A DNA stretch of 64,000 nt. Origin: GCA-003244245 sp035606945. Lineage in GTDB: Bacteria; Actinomycetota; Actinomycetes; Mycobacteriales; Pseudonocardiaceae. Positions within the stretch are counted from its first letter, which is position 1. Each line of letters begins with the position of its first letter. The notes beneath the pieces are model-generated. The model ran no database searches, was not told the DNA's origin, and was given only the letters and a program-made list of their open reading frames with translations. Of the stretch, positions 7,497 through 16,093 are shown piece after piece. The stretch is taken from the NCBI GenBank assembly GCA_035606945.1, contig DATNDR010000042.1:1-64000 (forward strand), given 5' to 3'. The position numbers were made by a program, and so were the translations under genes.

Positions 7497-8206
7497 CCGT
7501 TCACCACCTCCCTGGCCATGTGGGCCTCTGCGACCAGGGCGTCAGGACCCAACTGATCGGTCAGCAACAAGCGCAGGCGCTGCACCGCGGCGAAGGTGCG
7601 GGATTTCACCGTGCCCAATGGGACACCCGTCAGCACGGCAATCTCACGCTGGGTGTGCCCACCGAAGTAGCTCAAAGCGAGCATCCGCCGCTGCTCGACC
7701 GGTAGCCGCTGCAGTGCCGCACGCACCTGGCCGGCCGCGACGCGCTCCATCGCCGCTGCATCGGCGCCCGGTAGCGGGGTTGGCGACCAGTCCTCGCCCG
7801 CCTCCGGTGCCGCGACCGTCCGTCGCCGGACGGTGGCCTCTTTTCGCACCGCGTCCACCGCCTTGTGGTGGATCAGCGTCATCAGCCAGGTTGCGAACTC
7901 ACCCCGTGACGGGTCGAAGCGGGCCGGATCACGCCACAGCGTCAGAAACACCTCCTGCACCACGTCCTCGGCCAAGCCCTCGTCCACGCAGATCCGACGG
8001 GCCAGCGAGTAGCACGGGCGCCCGAAACGCTGGTAGAGCTGTGACAGTGCCGCCCCGTCGGCATCCCCGAGTCTTCGCACGAGTTCGGCGTCGGAAGTTA
8101 CCTTCACCACACTCGCAGCCGCGGGTGTCGGCTCCGAAGTGTCCTGCCATCGGTCCAGCCGAGGGGCACTCGATCGAGCCTCGTCGCCCACCAGAGACAT
8201 CCTCAC
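7493..8206 (-). CDS. ECF RNA polymerase sigma factor (SigK/SigL-like)
   Basis: This 237-residue sigma-70 family protein directs RNA polymerase to a regulon controlled by the anti-sigma factor encoded next. Region 2 is visible as YSLARRICVDEGLAEDVVQE, then FATWLMTLIHHKAVDAVRKE. Region 4 is LQRLPVEQRRMLALSYFGGH, then TQREIAVLTGVPLGTVKSRT, a standard sigma helix-turn-helix. A poorly conserved N-terminal extension of about 40 residues precedes region 2. The start could be GTG 8206, ATG 8200 or a GTG slightly further in, and no ribosome binding site decides. Confidence 0.85.
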   Translation of the reverse strand: MRMSLVGDEARSSAPRLDRWQDTSEPTPAAASVVKVTSDAELVRRLGDADGAALSQLYQRFGRPCYSLARRICVDEGLAEDVVQEVFLTLWRDPARFDPSRGEFATWLMTLIHHKAVDAVRKEATVRRRTVAAPEAGEDWSPTPLPGADAAAMERVAAGQVRAALQRLPVEQRRMLALSYFGGHTQREIAVLTGVPLGTVKSRTFAAVQRLRLLLTDQLGPDALVAEAHMAREVVNG

Positions 8207-8321
8207 GTCGTACCTGTGCCGGCATCATCTACCGGTTCCGGCTAATTGCCTCAGCGTATCGCCGCAGACGCCGGCAGGCAGGCACTACAAGCAACAATCT
8301 TGTCGCTTGGCTGAGAAACGC

Positions 8322-9698
8322 TTAGGCGCTGAGATCGTTGAGGGCGTCCTCGATGGCGCGATGGAAGGTGGGATAGGCGTAGATCATCTGCCGCAAACGG
8401 GAGGTGGGTACTTCGGCGTGGACGGCGACGGCAAGGGCTCCCAGCACTTCCCCACCGGCGGGACCGGCTGAGGTGGCGCCCACGAGCACGCCACGGTCGG
8501 CGTCTTCGACGAGTTTGATCAGACCCTGGTTGCCGGTCTTGTGAATCCACCCCCTCGCTGAGGACGGGATGCGGGCCAGACCGGTGCGCACCCGCACGCC
8601 GCGCTGCCGGGCGCGGGTCTCGGTCAGTCCCACCGCGCCGACCTCTGGATCGGTGAAAGTCACCCAGGGTAGCGCCCGGTAGTCGGCGGTGTCACCGTCG
8701 CGACCGAGGATGTCGGCGACCGCGATGCGCGCCTGGTACATCGACACGTGGGTGAAGGCTCCCTGGCCGGTGACGTCTCCGATCGCCCACACCCGGTCCG
8801 CGGCGCGCATTCGCTCGTCGACGGTGATGGTGCGGGCCTGCTCGTCCAGCCCGACGGTGCCTACCCCCAGGGCAGCCAGGTCGCTGCGGCGACCGGTAGC
8901 GACCAGCAACCGCTGCGCCGCCACCACGTCCCCACCGTCGAGCCGGACGGTGAACCGGCCGGCCTCATAACTGACCTGGGTGGCGGACACATCGGTGCGG
9001 ACACCGATCTCCTCGGCGGTGAACACCGTGGCCAGCAGCTGCCCGGCCTCCGGCTCGTCACCCCCGAGCAGCCGGTCTCCGGCCTCGAGTAGGGTCACCG
9101 CGGCCCCGAACCGCGCGAAGACCTGGGCGAACTCGCAGCCCACCGGCCCACCGCCGAGCACGATCAGCGACTCGGGCACCTGCTCGGTGGCCACCGCGTC
9201 CCGATTGGTCCAGTACGGCGTGCCGGCCAGCCCGTCGATCGGGGGAATGGCGGGTTCGGTACCGGGATTGAGCACGATCCCCCTGGCGGCCTGTAACACC
9301 CGGGCACCATCCGATGTGGACACGGTGACCTCACTGGGTGCGGTGATCCTCGCCCGGCCCCGCACGAACCGGCCACCCGCCTTCTCGAACCGCTGCACCG
9401 CACCCGTGTCGTCCCAGTTGTCGGTGGCCTCGGCCCGGATGCGGGCGGCGACCGGTGCCCACTCCGGTCGCACCTGTGCGGAGCCGGCCAACTCGGCGAC
9501 GCGACGGGCCTCGGCCAGCGCGTCGGCGGCCCGGAGCATCATCTTCGTCGGGACACAGGCGTAGTACGGGCATTCCCCACCAACCAGCCGGACCTCCACC
9601 CCCGCCACGGCCAGCCCGGCCTGGGCCAACCGGGTGGCGGCGTCCTCACCACCCGGCCCCATGCCGATCACCACGACATCCACCTTCTCGGCCGCCAC
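8322..9698 (-). CDS. pyridine nucleotide-disulfide oxidoreductase (FAD)
   Basis: This 458-residue flavoprotein belongs to the dihydrolipoamide dehydrogenase/mercuric reductase class. It has an N-terminal FAD site (VVVIGMGPGGEDAA) and a redox-active disulfide in GGECPYYACVPTKMM (CxxxxC). The NAD(P)H site is LIVLGGGPVGCEFAQVFARF, the second FAD contact is RVWAIGDVTGQGAF, and a C-terminal dimerisation domain follows. The C-terminus reads YAYPTFHRAIED where lipoamide dehydrogenases have HPTxSE, so the proton-relay histidine is shifted and the substrate is probably not lipoamide. GTG 9698 is chosen because GGGGAGAG lies six bases upstream, although the frame stays open to 10352. No E2 or merR neighbour is present. 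Confidence 0.85.
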   Translation of the reverse strand: MAAEKVDVVVIGMGPGGEDAATRLAQAGLAVAGVEVRLVGGECPYYACVPTKMMLRAADALAEARRVAELAGSAQVRPEWAPVAARIRAEATDNWDDTGAVQRFEKAGGRFVRGRARITAPSEVTVSTSDGARVLQAARGIVLNPGTEPAIPPIDGLAGTPYWTNRDAVATEQVPESLIVLGGGPVGCEFAQVFARFGAAVTLLEAGDRLLGGDEPEAGQLLATVFTAEEIGVRTDVSATQVSYEAGRFTVRLDGGDVVAAQRLLVATGRRSDLAALGVGTVGLDEQARTITVDERMRAADRVWAIGDVTGQGAFTHVSMYQARIAVADILGRDGDTADYRALPWVTFTDPEVGAVGLTETRARQRGVRVRTGLARIPSSARGWIHKTGNQGLIKLVEDADRGVLVGATSAGPAGGEVLGALAVAVHAEVPTSRLRQMIYAYPTFHRAIEDALNDLSA

Positions 9699-9809
9699 GA
9701 TCCACTCTCCCCTGCTGTGAGGTAGCCGCCCTGCCGGGCACACCCCGTTTCGAGCCGGACGGCCGGGGTAGTCCACGGTAGGAGGTGCAAGCCACCACAG
9801 GAGGTGGGC

Positions 9810-9890
9810 ATGACCACGGCACGCGAGATTATGACACCGAACCTGGCCTGTCCGCCCAGCAGCGATGGCGGGCTGTCGGTGGATTACTGA
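9810..9890 (+). pseudogene. CBS-domain protein N-terminal stub
   Basis: A 26-codon frame with an excellent ribosome binding site (GGAGGTGGGC before ATG) reads MTTAREIMTPNLACPP. This is the typical opening of a CBS-pair protein (the TAREIMTP element). It stops after about ten more residues with no CBS fold. It is most likely the intact translation start of a deleted CBS gene, just upstream of the nucleotidyltransferase gene. A leader peptide is the alternative. Confidence 0.4.
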
Positions 9891-9893
9891 GGC

Positions 9894-10514
9894 GTGGGCA
9901 GCGGCGAGCGCAGCGCGCTGGAGCGCAGCCTGGTCCGGGTGTGCACCGCGCTGCGGTCCGCTGGGGTGAGCTACGCCCTGACCGGCGGCAGCGGCGTCTA
10001 TGCGCGCGGCGGCCCGTTCTCCGCCCACGATGTGGACGTGCTGGTGCGTCCTGAGGACGTCGATGAGGCGGTTCGCGCGCTGGTCGGTACGGGGATGCGG
10101 GCCACTGACGCGCCCGAGGACTGGCTGCGCAAGGTGTACGACGGACCGGTGCCGGTGGATCTCATCTTCCGGCCCGCGGAGCTCCCGGTCACCGACGAGA
10201 TGCTCGCCGCAGCCGAGGAGATAACGGTCACGTCCGTGCTGGCACCGGTCGCGCCGGCCACCGACTTGCTGGAGCAGAAGCTGCTCTCGTTGGGCCCGCA
10301 CTATTGCGACTTCGGCTGGATTCTGCCCGCCGCCCGGGCGCTGCGCGAGCAAGTCGACTGGCTGGCGTTATGCGCCCGCACCGGGCACCACCCCTACGCC
10401 GAGGCCTTCCTACTGCTCGCCGACCGCCTCGGCATCTCGAGTGACGATGCCGCTGACGCACAGCCGGCTGTGCGTCCCGGTCACGAGGTCCGCGCCGGGG
10501 AACAGCTGCGATGA
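9894..10514 (+). CDS. nucleotidyltransferase-fold protein
   Basis: This 206-residue protein has the GGS...DVD signature of the nucleotidyltransferase superfamily: YALTGGSGVYARG followed by FSAHDVDVLV, the latter holding the metal-binding aspartates. A helical C-terminal half includes TDLLEQKLLSL. Related proteins act as MNT-type or kanamycin nucleotidyltransferase-like enzymes with mostly unknown substrates. It starts at GTG 9894, four bases after the CBS stub, and its stop overlaps the ATG of the phosphoesterase gene (ATGA), so the two are co-translated. No HEPN partner is seen, which argues against a toxin-antitoxin role. Confidence 0.6.
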   Translation: MGSGERSALERSLVRVCTALRSAGVSYALTGGSGVYARGGPFSAHDVDVLVRPEDVDEAVRALVGTGMRATDAPEDWLRKVYDGPVPVDLIFRPAELPVTDEMLAAAEEITVTSVLAPVAPATDLLEQKLLSLGPHYCDFGWILPAARALREQVDWLALCARTGHHPYAEAFLLLADRLGISSDDAADAQPAVRPGHEVRAGEQLR

Positions 10515-11245
10515 GTGTGCGGATCGCAGCCGTCGGGGACGTGCATCTGGCGCCGGACATCCGGGGCACGCTGCGCCCCGCGCTGGCGGGCCTCGCTGAG
10601 CGGGCCGACGTCCTGCTGCTCGCTGGGGACCTCACCCGGCACGGCACGCTCGAGGAGGCGGCAGTCGCCGCCGAGGAGTTCGGTGGCCTCGATGTCCCGG
10701 TGCTCGCGGTGCTGGGCAACCACGATTACCACTGCGACGCTCAGGACGAGATCACCGTGCTGCTCGCTAAGGCGGGTATCGACGTGCTCGAAGGCAACGC
10801 GACAGTGCTGCGTGCTGGTGGCACTGAGCTCGCGGTGGCCGGGGTGAAAGGGTTCGGCGGCGGGTTCGCCGGCAAATCCGGCTCCGCGTTCGGCGAGCGG
10901 GAGATGAAGGCGTTCATCGAGCACACCGAGCTCTCCGCCGGCCGGCTCGGCGCCGCGCTGCGTGAGGTGGAGGGCGCGGAGATACTCGTCGCGCTCACCC
11001 ACTACGCCCCGGTGCCCGACACGCTGCGCGGCGAGCCGCCGGAGATTTACCCGTTTCTCGGCGCCTACCAGCTCGGCGAGGCCATCGACGGCGCACGCGG
11101 GGGCTCCGGTGCGGACCTCGCGATCCACGGGCATGCTCACTTCGGCTCCGAGCGGGGCTGCACGCCCGGCGCGGTGCAGGTGCGTAACGTCGCGCAGCCG
11201 GTCATCCGCGCCGCCTACGCCGTCTACCACCTGGCCGGCCGGTGA
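10511..11245 (+). CDS. calcineurin-like metallophosphoesterase
   Basis: This 244-residue protein has all the metal-binding motifs of the calcineurin-like family in order: GDVH (about residue 9), LAGDLTRHG, LGNHDYH, a histidine in ALTHYAP, and IHGHAHFGS. It should be a dinuclear-metal phosphoesterase acting on an unknown phosphate ester or nucleotide. ATG 10511 overlaps the upstream nucleotidyltransferase stop by four bases, so the two enzymes may make and remove the same modification; that pairing is inference from context. Confidence 0.82.
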   Translation: MSVRIAAVGDVHLAPDIRGTLRPALAGLAERADVLLLAGDLTRHGTLEEAAVAAEEFGGLDVPVLAVLGNHDYHCDAQDEITVLLAKAGIDVLEGNATVLRAGGTELAVAGVKGFGGGFAGKSGSAFGEREMKAFIEHTELSAGRLGAALREVEGAEILVALTHYAPVPDTLRGEPPEIYPFLGAYQLGEAIDGARGGSGADLAIHGHAHFGSERGCTPGAVQVRNVAQPVIRAAYAVYHLAGR

Positions 11246-11469
11246 CCCGGAACGGACCCTCGGCACCCACCTGGTCAGACCGCCAGTGGCTGCTGTTTCA
11301 GGTTTGCCAGCGCTCGCCCAGGGGCATCTCTGCGGCCGGACCGGGCGCCCCGGCGCCGCTTGCGCCGGCCGTCGTGACAACTGGCGGGAGACACCGTGGG
11401 GCTTGTTCGGCCGGTAGCGGGCCTTCTCGGTCGGCCGAGATTGTCAGACCTGCTTTGTAGCATTCGGTT

Positions 11470-13188
11470 GTGACGGTGCGGCAGCTGATTCCGCAGGGTC
11501 TGGCCGAGATGGCGCCGGGCCCGGAGCTGGGTGTGCTGCTGGCCGGGATTGATATTCAGTTGTTGACCGGTGCGGATGCGGTGGAGGTCTTACGTGCCCG
11601 CGCCCGGCAGTTGTCCCATGAGCAGGCCCGGTTGCTGGCCACCATGGTGGAGATTGGTTTGTGTGACCCCGACGCCGATCCTGGCGACATAGTTCGGCTG
11701 CCGGAGTCGCCGCCTTATGCCGCCGATGAGATCCGCGCGGCGCTGGCCTGGACCCGCCGCGCCGCACAGCGGGAACATGACTTCGCCGAAACCCTGGTCT
11801 TGCGGATGCCGCCGGTGTTCACCGCACTGGAGACCGGGCGGATCTGCCGGAACAAGGCATGGGTGTTCGCTGATTTGTGCGCGGATTTGACCGCCGAGCA
11901 GATCGACGTGGTGTGCGCCCGGCTACTGCCCCGGGCCGGGCGGCTGACCACCGGTGAGCTGGCGGCGCGGCTCAAGAAGTTGGCCATCGCGCTGGATCCG
12001 GAGTGGGCCGCCCGCCGCTATGCCACCGCGGTGCGGGAACGCAACGTGATCGGGTACCTCAACGAGGACGGCACCGCGACCGTCACCGGATCGGCACTGC
12101 CCGTCGAGCAGGCCGCTGTCGCCTGCGCGCACGTCGAAGAACTTGCCCGGGCGGCCAAACGCGCCGGGCACCCGGGCCGGATCGGGCCGCTGCGGGCTGA
12201 CATCTACCTCGGCCTGCTCGACGGCCGCTGGCAGCATTTCACCCGGGACGAGATCATCGCCGATCTACTCACCCACACCACCGGCGAGGACCTCGAGGAG
12301 ACCCCTGCGGCCAGCGCGCCGGCGGCTGATACCAGCGCGACGCGACCAGCCCGGCGGGCTGGAGTCGAGCTGCGGGTGGCACTGTCCACCCTGCTCGGCC
12401 GGGACCGGTATCCCGGCGAGGTTCCCGGCTGGGGCCCGGTCACCGCGGAAATCGCCCGCACCATCGTGATCGCCCAACGCGGCGCCGAATGGCGCTTCGC
12501 GATTACCGACTCCGCCGGGCAGCTGCTGCTGGCCGGGGTCACCCGCCGCCGATCCCAGCGCCCAACAGCCACCGGCGAGTTGCCGCCGTGCCGGGGAGGG
12601 ATCGTCGAGCTGCAACTACCCGCCACCTTGCTCACCGAGCTCGCCGCCGACCCGCAGGCCTGCGGCGAGTGGGCCACCGTGGTGGCCGACATCGCCGCCC
12701 AGTACACCCGGGGTGACCGGCCGGCGCCCAGCGTGCAGGACCCGACTGCCCGGTTTGCCGGGGCCGCGCTACGCCGCCACGTCCAGATCCGGGATCGCTC
12801 GTGTGTGTACCTGGGCTGCCGCGCCAGCGCGCGCAGCGCAGACCTCGACCACACCCGCGACCACGCCCAGGGCGGGCCCACTACCCACACCAACTCCGGC
12901 CCGCTGTGCCGGCATGATCATCAACTCAAGACCGTCGGCCGGTGGCGGTTGCGCCAGCCCCAACCCGGCCATTTCACCTGGGAAAGCCCCCTGGGTAGGC
13001 AATACCGCACCCAACCCCCAGCCATCCTCGACGAGCTGCCCGAACCCCGGCCCCGGTCCGACACCACCGATCACCCGCCATGGGACAACCCAGACGACGA
13101 CAGCCCCATCCTGCAACGACCATCGCCCGAGCCAGATCCGCCACCCCCACCGGTGCCACCGGACTCCGACCAGCCGCCCCCATTCTGA
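11470..13188 (+). CDS. DUF222 / HNH endonuclease (13E12-type) protein
   Basis: This 572-residue protein has the all-helical DUF222 domain (about residues 40-330) and a C-terminal HNH nuclease domain: SCVYLGCRASARSADLDHTR, then HAQGGPTTHTNSGPLCRHDH, with the Cys pair, the DH and the final H. A proline-rich tail follows. The family is abundant in actinobacteria, where copies form the REP13E12 repeats of Mycobacterium tuberculosis and behave like mobile or repetitive DNA. GTG 11470 is taken as start. The gene ends immediately beside the broken rnz gene on the opposite strand, which suggests that its arrival removed the rest of rnz. Confidence 0.88.
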   Translation: MTVRQLIPQGLAEMAPGPELGVLLAGIDIQLLTGADAVEVLRARARQLSHEQARLLATMVEIGLCDPDADPGDIVRLPESPPYAADEIRAALAWTRRAAQREHDFAETLVLRMPPVFTALETGRICRNKAWVFADLCADLTAEQIDVVCARLLPRAGRLTTGELAARLKKLAIALDPEWAARRYATAVRERNVIGYLNEDGTATVTGSALPVEQAAVACAHVEELARAAKRAGHPGRIGPLRADIYLGLLDGRWQHFTRDEIIADLLTHTTGEDLEETPAASAPAADTSATRPARRAGVELRVALSTLLGRDRYPGEVPGWGPVTAEIARTIVIAQRGAEWRFAITDSAGQLLLAGVTRRRSQRPTATGELPPCRGGIVELQLPATLLTELAADPQACGEWATVVADIAAQYTRGDRPAPSVQDPTARFAGAALRRHVQIRDRSCVYLGCRASARSADLDHTRDHAQGGPTTHTNSGPLCRHDHQLKTVGRWRLRQPQPGHFTWESPLGRQYRTQPPAILDELPEPRPRSDTTDHPPWDNPDDDSPILQRPSPEPDPPPPPVPPDSDQPPPF

Positions 13189-13204
13189 GGCGAAGTGGCC
13201 GGTG

Positions 13205-13403
13205 GGACGGCCCTGATCGCTAAAAGAGCGCGCAGGTCGGCGACCTCGTTGAACGCGCCGGCATGGCGCAATCGGTGGGTGCCCTCGCCCGGGTCGAACA
13301 GCACACCTCGCCCATCCCAGCCCAGCAGATACCCGTTGTGGTTGCGCCGCCGGGAGGGCGCCTGGCTGGCCGTGCCCAGCACGACCAGCTCACGGACGGA
13401 CAT
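13205..13403 (-). pseudogene. rnz: 5' remnant of rnz (ribonuclease Z)
   Basis: The reading from ATG 13403 gives SVRELVVLGTASQAPSRRRN, then HNGYLLGWDGRGVLFDPGEG, the N-terminal beta strands of actinobacterial RNase Z. Similarity is lost soon after, before the zinc-binding HxHxDH motif, and the frame runs into the DUF222/HNH gene on the other strand. RNase Z trims tRNA 3' ends, so an intact copy or another enzyme must exist elsewhere. The DUF427 gene stops 18 bases upstream on the same strand, which suggests a former two-gene unit. Confidence 0.6.
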
Positions 13404-13421
13404 CGACCCAGATATGACCGG

Positions 13422-13709
13422 TCACTGCACCTCGATGCGGACCCCGCGCCAGAACGCCACGTGATTTTTGATCTTGCGGGCCAGCGGGCTGGGCTTGGGG
13501 TAGTACCAGGCGGCGTCGGGGTTGGCCGTGCCGTCGACGACGATCGTGTAGTAGCTGGCCCGCCCCTTCCACGGGCACCTCGTCGTGGTCGACGACTCCT
13601 CGAGATACTCCCGGTGCAGCGACTCCATGGGAAAGTAATGGTTACCCTCCAGCCGCACCGTTTGTGGTGCTTCGGCCAGTACCACACCGTTCCAGACCGC
13701 TCGGATCAT
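13422..13709 (-). CDS. DUF427 domain protein
   Basis: This 95-residue protein is exactly the size of a single DUF427 domain and shows its core: IRAVWNGVVLAEAPQTVRLE, YFPMESLHREYLEES, CPWKGRASYYTI and a C-terminal KNHVAFWRGVRIEV. The function is unknown; the family is a small beta-rich fold common in actinobacteria. ATG 13709 is chosen because the domain begins there, although the frame is open to 13868. It is transcribed toward the broken rnz remnant. Confidence 0.78.
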   Translation of the reverse strand: MIRAVWNGVVLAEAPQTVRLEGNHYFPMESLHREYLEESSTTTRCPWKGRASYYTIVVDGTANPDAAWYYPKPSPLARKIKNHVAFWRGVRIEVQ

Positions 13710-13969
13710 CTGGCTTCCGTTCCCCTCAGGCTCTGATACCCATTCCACCGTGACGGGCCACGCGGCGCAGAAGGTCTCCGCGTGCCGATACGACCACCAG
13801 CTATTACGTGTGTTCGTTGCGGCGCGAATAGCGGGTCGAGCCAGCGTGGCGATGTCGGGGTGCGGCACTAACCTCGTGAGTTGGTGATTCGACGGTGCCG
13901 AGTCGGGTAACCGGTGTCCATGGTGGGCGGCGGGTGGCAGGCCGCAGGTGGCGGTGTGAGACGGCAGCG

Positions 13970-14623
13970 ATGACGGTTCCGGTCATCATCGAGTCCAAAG
14001 GCGGCGCGCTGGCCGGCGACCTCACCGTCCCCGACCAGCCGGTGGGCATGGTGGTTTTCGCGCACGGTTCGGGCAGTTCGCGGCACAGCACGCGCAACCG
14101 TGCCGTGGCCGAGATCTTGCGCAGCAGCGGTTTCGCCACGCTGCTGCTGGACCTGTTGACCGAGGCGGAGGACCAAGTCGACGTCCGCACCAGGCAGTTG
14201 CGCTTCGATATCGCATTGCTGGCTGATCGGGTGAGCACTGCCGTTGCGCAGATCCGGGAACACGCCGCCGTCCGAGGTCTGCCGGTGGGCCTGTTCGGCG
14301 CCAGCACCGGGGCGGCTGCCGCGCTGGTCGCTGCTGCCCACGACCCCTCCATCCGGGCCGTGGTGTCACGGGGTGGTCGGCCCGATCTCGCCGGCGCTGC
14401 CCTGCGCCGGGTCCAGGCACCGACCTTGCTCATCATCGGAAGCCGGGACGAGCAGGTCCTCGACCTCAACCGGCAGGCCGGTCTGCAGTTGGCCGCGCCG
14501 AACCGGATCGAGGTGGTCCAGGGAGCGACTCACCTGTTCGAGGAGCCCGGCGCGCTGGAGGAGGTGGCCCGCCTGGCCGCCGGCTGGTTGCGCGACCATG
14601 TGCCGGGCGGCGCTACGCCTTGA
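13970..14623 (+). CDS. alpha/beta hydrolase, dienelactone hydrolase type
   Basis: This compact 217-residue alpha/beta hydrolase has the oxyanion-region sequence VVFAHGSGSSRHS, a nucleophile elbow in LFGASTGAAAALVAA (Ser in GxSxG), the acid residue in LIIGSRDEQV and the histidine in GATHLFEEPGAL. The catalytic triad therefore looks complete. It resembles the small cytosolic hydrolases annotated as dienelactone hydrolase-like, with unknown substrate. ATG 13970 is preferred over upstream in-frame starts because the fold starts at VPVIIESKGG. Confidence 0.8.
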   Translation: MTVPVIIESKGGALAGDLTVPDQPVGMVVFAHGSGSSRHSTRNRAVAEILRSSGFATLLLDLLTEAEDQVDVRTRQLRFDIALLADRVSTAVAQIREHAAVRGLPVGLFGASTGAAAALVAAAHDPSIRAVVSRGGRPDLAGAALRRVQAPTLLIIGSRDEQVLDLNRQAGLQLAAPNRIEVVQGATHLFEEPGALEEVARLAAGWLRDHVPGGATP

Positions 14624-14793
14624 GAAACGCTCACCAGCGAGTAGCAATGATTCACGCAATGTCATGAAAGGAAAGAATTCGCTGGGAGTTTGAAGGGAAC
14701 TGACTGGGAACTAGCCGCGCTCCTTGCGCCGACATTAACTCCGGGTTTGTCTGATGGTGGGTCCTCGGCCGGCATTGTGGAGTAGGTGAGCGC

Positions 14794-16071
14794 ATGAGGC
14801 TCGGAGAAGCCTTGGTGATCGCACTACGCGCGTTGCGGGCCCACCGGTTGCGGTCCACCTTGACGATGCTGGGCCTGATCATCGGAGTCTCGGCGGTGAT
14901 CCTGCTGACCGCCTGCGGTCAAGGCGTGCAGAACTCCGTCGATGTGCGCATCGAACCGGTGGCCAACAACATCACCATCGTGTCGAAGGCCGCCGATATC
15001 CCCGGCGGCCCACCCGCGCAGAGCCTGACCGATGCCGACATCTCGGCGCTGCGCAATGCACCCGACATCGCCACCGTCACTCCAGCCGTCACCAGCGCGG
15101 TCACCGGTGCCGTCGGCTCCTCCCCCGGCGGCGGAACGCTGATCCAGACCAGCAACACCGCGTTCCTGTCGGCGAACATCATCGGCACCACGGAAAGTTG
15201 GGTCACGACCAACAACCGGGACCTCACCTCGGGGTCCTTCTTCGACGCCGCCCAGGCCGACTCCGCCGCCAGGGTGGTGGTCCTGGGGCCCACCGTCGCG
15301 GCAACCCTGTTCGGTCATGACACTGCGGCTGCGCTGGGCCAGACAGTCCAGATCAACCATGGACCGTTCAAAGTCATCGGCGTGATGCAGAGCTACGGTC
15401 AGCAACTGGACAACACTGCGGTCATGCCGCTGAGGACCGCTCGCCGCTACGTCGTCGGCTACGGCGTCGGTATCGGCAACAAGCTCAGCCAGATCACCCT
15501 GCAGGCACCCCAACAGGCCGCCGTGCCCGCCGCCATGGCGGAGGCGACCCGGATCCTCGACGCCCGGCATCACATCACCGACCCGCGGCTGCGGGACTTC
15601 CAAATCCAATCTCTGGGGTCACGGCTTCGGAGCTTCAACCAGATCGTGTACCTGCTCACCACGTTCACCCCGGCTGTCGCGGCGATCTCCCTGCTGGTCG
15701 GCGGCATCGGGGTACTCAACATCATGCTTGTCTCGGTCACCGACCGAACCCGGGAGATCGGCCTGCGCAAAGCAGTCGGCGCCACCAATCCCGCTATCCT
15801 CAAGCAGTTCCTGATGGAGTCGACCGTCCTGGCCGGCCTCGGCGGCGCAGTCGGTGTCGGCGTCGGCGTCGGGCTGGCCATTGTGGTCGGCATCGTCGCA
15901 CCATCCGTGGCCCCCACCTCTGGCATTTTTGCCGGGTTCGCTCCCGTCCTGTCGGCCCTGCCGGTCAGCGTGGCGTTCGCGATGAGTCTCGCGATCGGGG
16001 TCGTCGCCGGGGGCTACCCGGCCTACCGTGCCGCGCGGCTACGGCCCATCCAAGCTCTCAGGTTCGAATAA
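14794..16071 (+). CDS. MacB/FtsX-type ABC transporter permease, orphan copy 1
   Basis: This 425-residue permease has an N-terminal membrane helix (about 20-45), a large extracytoplasmic MacB periplasmic core domain (about 50-270) and three C-terminal FtsX helices. These include LLVGGIGVLNIMLVSVTDRT and then REIGLRKAVGATNPAILKQF, the coupling-helix region. Proteins of this class work with a LolD/MacB-type ATPase to drive extracellular or envelope processes. No ATPase gene adjoins, so the partner must be elsewhere. A second permease of the same family lies at 26530-27747, also without ATPase. Confidence 0.85.
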   Translation: MRLGEALVIALRALRAHRLRSTLTMLGLIIGVSAVILLTACGQGVQNSVDVRIEPVANNITIVSKAADIPGGPPAQSLTDADISALRNAPDIATVTPAVTSAVTGAVGSSPGGGTLIQTSNTAFLSANIIGTTESWVTTNNRDLTSGSFFDAAQADSAARVVVLGPTVAATLFGHDTAAALGQTVQINHGPFKVIGVMQSYGQQLDNTAVMPLRTARRYVVGYGVGIGNKLSQITLQAPQQAAVPAAMAEATRILDARHHITDPRLRDFQIQSLGSRLRSFNQIVYLLTTFTPAVAAISLLVGGIGVLNIMLVSVTDRTREIGLRKAVGATNPAILKQFLMESTVLAGLGGAVGVGVGVGLAIVVGIVAPSVAPTSGIFAGFAPVLSALPVSVAFAMSLAIGVVAGGYPAYRAARLRPIQALRFE

Positions 16072-16093
16072 CACCCACTGTGTTGACGGGAGA

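Noticed and set aside
9699..10352. N-terminal extension of the disulfide oxidoreductase
   Set aside because: The FAD motif begins directly after GTG 9698, which has a good ribosome binding site; the extension is antisense to the nucleotidyltransferase gene.
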